Positions 1 through 5,073 of a stretch of 5,073 nt of DNA are shown one piece after another. Both the position numbers and the translations under genes were made by a program. Source of the stretch: Planctomycetota bacterium (lineage in GTDB: Bacteria > Planctomycetota > PUPC01 > JABMSA01). The notes under the pieces were generated by a model, which saw nothing but the letters and a program-made list of their open reading frames with translations, was not told the DNA's origin and searched no databases. The number at the start of each line of letters is the position of its first letter. The first letter of the stretch is position 1. The stretch lies in NCBI GenBank assembly GCA_013202185.1, contig JABMSA010000707.1, positions 1 through 5,073 of the forward strand, given 5' to 3'.

Positions 1-2
1 AT

Positions 3-2501
3 CCAAACGGAGTGGTAGACGAGGTCGGCAGTCTCTTCTGGTTCTATGTTCCCAAGGAACTGTCGAGGCCGTGCTTCAACAGGCAGGCAGGGGTCTACGT
101 CTCGCGGAAGCTGCCGATCCGACTCAAGACCATTGTCCTCCCAACCCTGGGTGCAGAAAGGGCCAAAGGCGAGCCAAAGGTCCTCAAGGACGTCGAGGGC
201 GCGGAATTCGCCAGGAGATTCAACCTATATCTCGACCGGCTCTTGAACAAGTTTCCTGCACTGACGGAGCTTCGCTCTCTTTACGACTGCGCTGCCCTGG
301 CCAATGCCATGGCCGAGCTCGTCCCCGAAAACAGGCTTAGCTACTGGGTGAATGCGCATTCCACCAGGCGTTCACACACGCCGGAGGCCTATGATAGGAT
401 CGTGAGAACCAAGAACGGTACCCGCCTCCAGATCGAGGGTGGCATTGAGCTTAAAGTTGTTCTCGCTCGACTGGCCAACGGCGAGGAAACGGGCTTCCGT
501 GACGCGGTCCTGAAATCCCGCCCGAGCAAAGATGCGCTTGTCTGGCAGGTGCCCCTCGAGCAGTGGCGGCTTCTTCCAAGCAGCACCGGCTCCCCGGGCC
601 GTACGTCGGCCGCGAAAAAGGTATCAACCAGCGACATCCCCAAGAAGAAAGTGGGCTGCTCTTTCCTTCGGACGCACACACGCTCGGGAGGAACTGAGGA
701 TCTCATCTCAGCACGGGCGGCGCTGTACTCACCCGACCGGCGCAGTATTGCCTTCCCCAAGCATATCACGCAGCCTTGGGGCGGAAGTGTTCCAGACATC
801 GGCGGCGTCATGCTCGCCGGCACCGCTTCCGTGGAAGGCATGGGCCCTGATGCCGTCGGCAAAGGTATCACGAACATGGCCGGCGGAGATTTCTCCCTGA
901 TCCTCAACGGCAAAGACGTGACACTCACCCACCGGAAGTTCCGAGAGTTTGTCACTGCCCTGTGGGCCGTCTACTACGGCAACCACGATCCGGGCATCTC
1001 GATTGATCCCATCGAGCGGGGGGGCGAACGCCACATGGTCCGCTACATCGGCAGCGTGATCAACACCGACCTGGGCGAGGTGATGCGGGAAGCCGACTAC
1101 GTCATGAAAAAGTGGACGGTGGGAACGGAAACTCCCGACATTCCCGGCTTCCGATGCGTGGACGACCTGACCGCAATAAAAGGCATGCGCTTTTTCGGCG
1201 CCAGCCGGCGGTTCTGGTTCGTCCCCGAGGGCATGCGGTTCCGCCGTTGCGGCAACGCCCTCCTCTTCGACGGCGGCCGCATGACCCTCAAGACCGAGTA
1301 CCTCTCCCTCGACGACAAAGCCGCAAAGGCCGAGCCCGCCGACCTCGAGTTTGCACGGTTCTTCACCAGGAATTACGGCAAGATCGCCGGCAAGTACCCG
1401 GTTTTTCACAAGCTGTTCGAATACGCCAAGCTCGTGAGCCTCGCCAAGTACCTGAAGGAGAGCGGCGTGCCGCTGCACGGCTTCCTGATGGCCAACAAGC
1501 ACCTCCTGCTCACGGCCAAGTCGCCGGGCACGGTGGCGGCCTTCCGCAAAGACTCCACCCATTGGCAGGGGGTGACAATCGAGGGAGGCGTCGACCTGGT
1601 CTCCGAAAGCAGCTACGTGATCGATGAGGAAGCCGCCGAAGCCATTCGGCTGGCAGTGGCGAAGCTCCCCCGCCGGTCGGCCAACGCAGGCCGGACCTCC
1701 GTCGGCCAGCGGGTCTCAAGCCTCGGCAGCAAGTCGCTTTCGGTCGAGATCAAGGATGAGACCTACACCATCACGCCTTCACGCGCACTTGCCTCCACGG
1801 CCGGCGGCGACAAAATCCGCTACCAGACGGATGCCGCCCTCCGGCACGGCGGGGAACCCAGCATCGAACTCGTCCGATACTACGACCCCGACCTCACCCG
1901 GCCGGGAGCCTTCGGCGAGGGGTGGGACATCCTGGTGCCGTATTCCGTGGAGATACTGGATTCCGGCTATCGCAAGTTTCTCAACGTGCGGATTCCCAAC
2001 GAGGTGTGCGTCACCGAGCACCTCACCGGCAAGAAGGAAGTCCTGGCGTTCAGTCGCAACGTCTGCAACGCCGCGGCCTATGTGCCCGATGATCCCACTG
2101 CCAGTCAAAACGCAAAGCTCGTCATAATGACCGACGGTTCACTGCGGCTGCTCGACAAGGCCCGGCGCGAATTCTGGTTTGATCCCGCACTGCGACTGAC
2201 CGACATGATGCTCTCGAGAAAGCATCGCCTGGGCTTCGAGTATGAGGGGGAGCGCGTCGTTGCCCTCACCGAAGACGGCGGACGCAAGATAAAGCTCATC
2301 TACAAGGATAATCGCGTTGAGGCCGCGCGCCTTCCCGACGGACGTGAAATTCGCTATCACTATCAGGACGGCAAGCTCGCCAGGGTGGAGCAGCCCGACG
2401 CCGGCGAAGACATCGGCTGCGGCGAAAACGGGGGCGCGTCCGACGGCACGAACATTGCGCTTGCACCGGGCGACCATCCACGCAGTCAGGATCAGAACTG
2501 A
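3..2501 (+). CDS. Large repeated-module protein with RHS/YD-like C-terminus (5' end outside window)
   Basis: Function unknown. The frame is open to the left edge and no ribosome binding site precedes the first in-frame GTG at 12, so this is the 3' part of a longer gene. Numbering residues from that GTG, residues 9-150 and 401-530 are two copies of one module. Each copy has FWF near its start, an EFA..F helix-rich block (65-102 and 447-483) and an IEGG motif (141-144 and 523-526). Residues 230-380 hold a front half with GGVMLAG, GISIDP and a VRYIG...EADYVMKKW segment. From memory this order resembles planctomycete DUF1598 proteins; that is not confirmed. Residues 583-797 look RHS/YD-like, with FGEGWD (634-639), LLDKARREFWFD and a YD-type RYHYQDGKLARVEQPD near the end. 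A G/D-rich tail of about 32 residues closes the protein. Residues 185-228 form a linker rich in S, T and K. RHS homologues suggest export or surface exposure, but any signal peptide would lie outside the window. I am sure that it is coding and unsure of its role. Confidence 0.85.
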   Translation, partial: PNGVVDEVGSLFWFYVPKELSRPCFNRQAGVYVSRKLPIRLKTIVLPTLGAERAKGEPKVLKDVEGAEFARRFNLYLDRLLNKFPALTELRSLYDCAALANAMAELVPENRLSYWVNAHSTRRSHTPEAYDRIVRTKNGTRLQIEGGIELKVVLARLANGEETGFRDAVLKSRPSKDALVWQVPLEQWRLLPSSTGSPGRTSAAKKVSTSDIPKKKVGCSFLRTHTRSGGTEDLISARAALYSPDRRSIAFPKHITQPWGGSVPDIGGVMLAGTASVEGMGPDAVGKGITNMAGGDFSLILNGKDVTLTHRKFREFVTALWAVYYGNHDPGISIDPIERGGERHMVRYIGSVINTDLGEVMREADYVMKKWTVGTETPDIPGFRCVDDLTAIKGMRFFGASRRFWFVPEGMRFRRCGNALLFDGGRMTLKTEYLSLDDKAAKAEPADLEFARFFTRNYGKIAGKYPVFHKLFEYAKLVSLAKYLKESGVPLHGFLMANKHLLLTAKSPGTVAAFRKDSTHWQGVTIEGGVDLVSESSYVIDEEAAEAIRLAVAKLPRRSANAGRTSVGQRVSSLGSKSLSVEIKDETYTITPSRALASTAGGDKIRYQTDAALRHGGEPSIELVRYYDPDLTRPGAFGEGWDILVPYSVEILDSGYRKFLNVRIPNEVCVTEHLTGKKEVLAFSRNVCNAAAYVPDDPTASQNAKLVIMTDGSLRLLDKARREFWFDPALRLTDMMLSRKHRLGFEYEGERVVALTEDGGRKIKLIYKDNRVEAARLPDGREIRYHYQDGKLARVEQPDAGEDIGCGENGGASDGTNIALAPGDHPRSQDQN

Positions 2502-2538
2502 CGCGAAAGCCGTTTGCCATTGACGGGGACGGAGAACG

Positions 2539-2576
2539 AGGCCCATCCTTCCGCTGCCGGGCTGGGGGATGGGCCT
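2539..2576. terminator. Candidate bidirectional terminator hairpin between convergent genes
   Basis: A perfect 10-bp inverted repeat, AGGCCCATCC at 2539-2548 and GGATGGGCCT at 2567-2576, encloses an 18-nt GC-rich loop that can pair further. It sits in the 105-bp gap between the stop codons of the large plus-strand gene (2501) and gpsA (2607), which is where a shared terminator would be expected. Neither side has a clear run of T after the stem, so it is not a classical intrinsic terminator. The call rests on the stem and its position. Confidence 0.55.
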
Positions 2577-2606
2577 GCCGCAGGGCGGCTGACACAACGA
2601 AGCGGG

Positions 2607-3653
2607 TTAGTCTTCTTCCGGGCGGGGGCGGCGCAGCATTAGGTCTTTCACCGCGTTGGAGGGCGATTTGCGGCGGAAGAGCACGCGGTAAACCTGCTCG
2701 CAGATGGGGATTTCAACGCCGTGGTTCGCGGCGAGCCTGCGGACCGAGCGGCACGTCCACACGCCTTCGATAACCTGCTCGGTGGAGTCGAGCACTTGCC
2801 TGAGGGTCTTGCCGCGCCCGATTTCCGCGCCGCAGCGATGGTTTCGGCCGTGCGGGCTTATGCACGTTGTGATGAGGTCGCCGATGCCCGAGAGGCCGGC
2901 GAAGGTCGACTGCCGGGCGCCCATAGCGCGGCCCAGGCGCGTTATCTCGGCGAGGCCGCGAGTGATCAGCGCCGACTTTGCGTTGTCGCCGAAGCCAAGC
3001 CCGTCGGAGATGCCCGCCGCGATTCCGATTACGTTCTTGAGCGCGCCGCCCAGCTCCACGCCGGTTGTGTCGTCGGAGGTATAGGGCCGGAAGTAGTTGG
3101 TGGTGAGAAGCTGCTGGATTTTCACGGCCAACGCGTGCCCGCTGGAGGCGATGGAGACGGATGTGGGCATTCTGCGCGAAACCTCCTCGGCGTGGCTCGG
3201 GCCCGAGAGCACCGCCACGTGCACGCGGCCCAGTATCTCGCGAATGATCTGGCTGGGGCGCAGGAGCGTTTTGTTCTCTATGCCTTTGGCAACGCTCAGC
3301 AGCGGGGTGCCTTTGCCGTGGTGCGGTGCGAGGCGCCTGGCCACGCTCCTGACGTGCTGCGCGGGCGCGGCCACCACTATCAGATCGGCGCCGGCCGCCG
3401 CTTCGGACATGTCTGATGTAATGCCAAGGGCATCGGGCAGCTTTACGCCGGGCAGGAATTTCACGTTTTCGCGGCGCCGAATCAAGGTATCGACGTAATC
3501 GGGAAACGCGCCCCACAGCGTTACGGTGTGGCCGTTGTCGCAAAGGACTATGGCGAGCGCGGTGCCCCATGCGCCGTCGCCAAGCACTGTAATGCGTGAA
3601 GAAGGTCGAGTCATGGCGGGCTGCCGTCCTTTCAGCCGTGTGCCGACCGTCAT
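2607..3653 (-). CDS. gpsA: Glycerol-3-phosphate dehydrogenase [NAD(P)+]
   Basis: Cytosolic enzyme that reduces dihydroxyacetone phosphate to sn-glycerol 3-phosphate, the backbone precursor of phospholipids. Counting from the ATG at 3653 (348 residues), the Rossmann nucleotide-binding motif GDGAWGTALA is at 25-34, VAKGIE with its conserved Lys at 121-126, and SGPSHAEEV at 150-158. The catalytic Lys is K206 in ELGGALKNVIGIAAG, followed by GDNAKSALITRG (222-233), GLSGIGDLITTC (253-264) and the substrate-binding RN pair (270-271). The family's usual SRN is GRN here. The core is full length and no key residue is missing. The start is uncertain. The ATG at 3653 overlaps the plsY stop as ATGA, suggesting translational coupling. 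The ATG at 3614 (Met14) gives the more usual 335-residue length, with the Rossmann strand close to the N-terminus and an AAAGGA 12 nt upstream. The gene is second in an operon with plsY, which uses its product. Confidence 0.97.
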   Translation of the reverse strand: MTVGTRLKGRQPAMTRPSSRITVLGDGAWGTALAIVLCDNGHTVTLWGAFPDYVDTLIRRRENVKFLPGVKLPDALGITSDMSEAAAGADLIVVAAPAQHVRSVARRLAPHHGKGTPLLSVAKGIENKTLLRPSQIIREILGRVHVAVLSGPSHAEEVSRRMPTSVSIASSGHALAVKIQQLLTTNYFRPYTSDDTTGVELGGALKNVIGIAAGISDGLGFGDNAKSALITRGLAEITRLGRAMGARQSTFAGLSGIGDLITTCISPHGRNHRCGAEIGRGKTLRQVLDSTEQVIEGVWTCRSVRRLAANHGVEIPICEQVYRVLFRRKSPSNAVKDLMLRRPRPEED

Positions 3654-4663
3654 TCGGTTTGGTCTTTCGCCTCTTCGCCGTCATCCTCTGCTGCTTCAGG
3701 CAGCTCGGGCAGCTCGGGCAAATCGCGGGTTTCTTCGGCGTCGGTATTTTGCTCGTCTATGATCGGCTCAACGGCTTCGGCCGAGATTTCCTCGACCTCC
3801 TCGAGCGGCGCCGCCGTCTCGAACTGCTGAGAATCGGAGGCTGCGTTGTCATCGGATTCGCCGGGCCGGTCGTCTTGCTCGGCTTCCTTTTTCTTGATCG
3901 ACAGGTTGCGAAGCGCCTCTGTGCTGCGGGTGCGGTTGCGGCGTCCGGCGGCGCCCCGGAGCCTGCCTTTGCCGTATTTTTTTTCGGCTTCTTTGGTGCG
4001 CAGATCGGCCTTGCTCGTCATGATCTTGGGTTCGGTGCCTGCGCGCAGCCTCTTGATATTGGCGCGGTGCCGATAGAAAACGACAGCGGCGACCAGGAGC
4101 GCCGTGATCACCATGAATTCTTTCTCGGGCACTGCTGTGGGCAGGTCGGCGGCCTGATGGTATAGCGCGAGCACCATCAGGAAAAACGACAACGCGGCCG
4201 CCATCGAAGCAACCGAAACATACTTCCAGAAGATGAGCACAACCGCCCAGACGGCGAGTGCAGTGAGCGTTTGCAGCGGCGCCAGGCACAAGAACACGCC
4301 GCAGCTCGTGGCCACGGCCTTGCCGCCGCGAAGCTGGTGAAAAATCGGGTACACGTGCCCGAAGATCGCGCATGCACCGTATATGATGCCGAGCATCTTC
4401 CACGAGGGCGCATCCGGCGCAACGGCGCGCCCGATGTACGCGAGAGCCAGCGCCGGCACCGCGCCCTTGAGAACGTCGAGCCCGAAGACGACGCCCCCGG
4501 CCTTCGTGCCGAGCACGCGCAAGACGTTCGTTGCCCCTACGTTGCCGCTGCCCTGGCTGCGGAGATCCACGCTCTTGATCTTAGCGACCAGCAGCCCGAA
4601 CGATATCGAGCCGATCAGGTACGAAACAACGGGAAAGAGAACGTACGCGACGAGAAAGCTCAT
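3650..4663 (-). CDS. plsY: Acyl-phosphate:glycerol-3-phosphate acyltransferase with long charged C-terminal tail
   Basis: Integral membrane enzyme that transfers an acyl group from acyl-phosphate to sn-glycerol 3-phosphate, making lysophosphatidic acid. Counting from the ATG at 4663 (337 residues), it has GSISFG at 18-23, DLRSQGSGNVGATNVLRVLG at 33-52 (the first cytoplasmic motif), DVLKG at 63-67, GHVYPIFHQLRGGKAVATSCGV at 102-123, and the closing HRANIKRL...GTE motif at about 199-211. Several hydrophobic membrane segments lie between them. Family members are usually about 200 residues and end near that last motif. This one continues for about 125 residues: a Lys/Arg-rich stretch (218-262), then a Glu/Asp-rich stretch (263-337) containing three LPE units near the end. 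By the known topology of the family, the tail should be cytoplasmic. I chose the start at 4663 because AGGAG lies 9 nt upstream and a promoter lies further out. A longer frame up to 4750 would begin upstream of that promoter. The stop overlaps the gpsA start by four bases. Confidence 0.96.
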   Translation of the reverse strand: MSFLVAYVLFPVVSYLIGSISFGLLVAKIKSVDLRSQGSGNVGATNVLRVLGTKAGGVVFGLDVLKGAVPALALAYIGRAVAPDAPSWKMLGIIYGACAIFGHVYPIFHQLRGGKAVATSCGVFLCLAPLQTLTALAVWAVVLIFWKYVSVASMAAALSFFLMVLALYHQAADLPTAVPEKEFMVITALLVAAVVFYRHRANIKRLRAGTEPKIMTSKADLRTKEAEKKYGKGRLRGAAGRRNRTRSTEALRNLSIKKKEAEQDDRPGESDDNAASDSQQFETAAPLEEVEEISAEAVEPIIDEQNTDAEETRDLPELPELPEAAEDDGEEAKDQTE

Positions 4664-4672
4664 ATTCCTCAA

Positions 4673-4677
4673 CTCCT
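4673..4677 (-). promoter_or_regulatory. Ribosome binding site of plsY
   Basis: AGGAG on the minus strand (ctcct at 4673-4677) lies 9 nt before the ATG at 4663. It decides the plsY start in favour of 4663 over the upstream in-frame ATG at 4750. A second purine run, GAGGA, is only 2 nt from the ATG and probably too close to serve. Confidence 0.75.
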
Positions 4678-4715
4678 GCAGGAAGAGTCGAAACTGCATC
4701 ACGAATCGGCCAATA

Positions 4716-4744
4716 AGTATAGCAGGAGCCGCGCCCGGAATCAA
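4716..4744 (-). promoter_or_regulatory. Sigma70-like promoter for plsY-gpsA
   Basis: On the minus strand TTGATT (4744-4739) is followed after exactly 17 nt by TATACT (4721-4716). These match the TTGACA and TATAAT consensus at 4/6 and 5/6 positions. Transcription would begin near 4709, giving a leader of roughly 45 nt before the plsY ATG that includes the AGGAG site. The position is right for an operon promoter. It has not been tested, and such matches can arise by chance. Confidence 0.6.
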
Positions 4745-4751
4745 GAGCATG

Positions 4752-4769
4752 CCTGCCTCGGAAGGCAGG
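4752..4769. repeat. Hairpin 1 of a tandem pair: 7-bp stem, 4-nt loop
   Basis: CCTGCCT (4752-4758) and AGGCAGG (4763-4769) pair perfectly around cgga; read on the minus strand the loop is tccg, a tight UUCG-like tetraloop. It lies 8 nt upstream of the plsY -35 element, so it is outside the predicted operon transcript. It could belong to a terminator of a minus-strand transcript arriving from the right, or to a dispersed palindromic repeat. Confidence 0.6.
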
Positions 4770-4770
4770 G

Positions 4771-4792
4771 CGACGAGCGGGTACGCTCGTCG
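4771..4792. repeat. Hairpin 2 of a tandem pair: 9-bp perfect stem, 4-nt loop
   Basis: CGACGAGCG (4771-4779) and CGCTCGTCG (4784-4792) pair perfectly around ggta. One base separates this hairpin from the first. No T run follows on either strand: the plus side continues aggttaatt and the minus side runs straight into hairpin 1. A tandem hairpin terminator or a REP-like element are both possible. Confidence 0.6.
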
Positions 4793-5040
4793 AGGTTAAT
4801 TGTCCGATGGCAGTCGTCTTGGGAGGTGGGGCGAGTCTCCGAAAGCGCAAAAGTTTTGGTAACGTCCCAAAAGTGGTTGGGCGTCGGACCATGAGACAGT
4901 GATACCATGTGCCTTTTGGTCCCAACTTCCGCAGTCTGGGCCAACCAGCAGCGACAAATGAAGTACCCCGTCCTTCGTATGTGTTTAGCGTCCGGGTGCG
5001 GATGGGCCGTCGCCAAGAGTGCAAGAGCGTTTGGTTCTCA
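4793..5040. other. Gene-free stretch upstream of the plsY operon
   Basis: I find no convincing gene in these 248 bases on either strand; frames that stay open are short or run across the promoter and hairpins. Weak structure is visible. CCCAA (4866-4870) pairs with TTGGG (4877-4881). CCAAAAG (4867-4873) has an inverted partner CTTTTGG at 4913-4919. TTTTGGT occurs at 4854-4860 and again at 4914-4920. These are too short to name an element. The stretch may be part of a longer intergenic repeat continuing to the right. Confidence 0.5.
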
Positions 5041-5073
5041 GCCCCGTTAGGGGCGTATTATTGTTAGCCCAGG
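5041..5073. repeat. Fold-back element cut by the right window edge
   Basis: GCCCC (5041-5045) pairs with GGGGC (5050-5054) around gtta. It is followed by gtattattgtt and then agcccagg at the edge, which could be the left arm of a second hairpin. From memory, similar units (a GC stem, an AT-rich spacer, then a GCCCAGG arm) occur as dispersed intergenic repeats in several large bacterial genomes, planctomycetes among them. Only one partial copy is visible here, so the dispersed nature is inferred. Confidence 0.4.

Noticed and set aside
729..1562. 277-codon open frame on the minus strand inside the large plus-strand gene
   Set aside because: The translation has no recognisable motif and lies antisense to a frame with clear repeated domains. 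Long antisense frames are common in GC-rich coding DNA.
1758..2501. Large gene as a polymorphic RHS toxin with an immunity partner
   Set aside because: There is no toxin domain after the YD-like part, and the next gene downstream is convergent gpsA.
2390..2523. Frameshift near the end of the large gene hiding a longer RHS core
   Set aside because: I read the other plus-strand frames past 2396 and saw no continuation of YD-like sequence, so the stop at 2501 appears genuine.
2721..3416. 231-codon plus-strand frame antisense to gpsA
   Set aside because: No domain is visible and it is fully contained in gpsA, so it is a shadow frame.
2713..3684. 323-codon minus-strand frame overlapping gpsA in another phase
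   Set aside because: It is Arg/His-rich with no domain, and the same DNA encodes an unmistakable GpsA.
3596..4165. 189-codon plus-strand frame with hydrophobic stretches opposite the plsY tail
   Set aside because: The hydrophobic look arises from antisense reading of charged codons (Glu/Lys codons give Phe/Leu). It has no independent support.
4664..4750. Extended plsY start at 4750, adding 29 residues
   Set aside because: The ATG lies upstream of the predicted promoter and beside a hairpin. The 4663 start has a well-spaced AGGAG and fits the family N-terminus.
4581..5024. 147-codon minus-strand frame running from the right-hand gene-free stretch into plsY
   Set aside because: It crosses both hairpins, the promoter and the plsY start in a different phase, and shows no domain or ribosome binding site.

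Overview
The window looks like chromosomal DNA from a GC-rich, probably uncultured bacterium. I favour a planctomycete or a neighbouring lineage. The main reason is that the large left-hand protein resembles, from memory, the DUF1598-type proteins typical of planctomycetes. The fold-back sequence at the right edge also fits, but only weakly. The lineage call is an inference; the housekeeping genes do not settle it.

Layout. Positions 3-2501 (+) hold the 3' part of one very large gene, open at the left edge. Its product carries the end of one module, a complete second module of the same kind, and an RHS/YD-repeat-like C-terminus without a visible toxin domain. A short convergent gap (2502-2606) contains a strong GC-rich hairpin that may stop transcription from both sides. 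On the minus strand, read right to left, lie plsY (4663-3650) and gpsA (3653-2607). They overlap by four bases (ATGA) and form a compact phospholipid-synthesis operon. Upstream of plsY are a good ribosome binding site, a convincing sigma70-like promoter (TTGATT, 17 nt, TATACT), and two back-to-back perfect hairpins just beyond the promoter. About 250 bases without a recognisable gene follow, then the start of a fold-back, possibly dispersed, repeat cut by the right edge.

How the genes work together. GpsA reduces dihydroxyacetone phosphate to sn-glycerol 3-phosphate. PlsY acylates that product with acyl-phosphate to give lysophosphatidic acid, so the two adjacent genes encode consecutive steps of membrane lipid synthesis. 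The PlsY here is unusual: behind a complete ~210-residue catalytic core it has a ~125-residue charged tail, first basic and then strongly acidic. The left-hand gene points the other way and has no evident functional link to the operon.

I see no tRNA, rRNA, CRISPR array or transposase gene. I did not find a clear novel multi-gene system. The most unusual items are the repeated-module/RHS protein, the tailed PlsY, and the hairpin cluster upstream of the operon.
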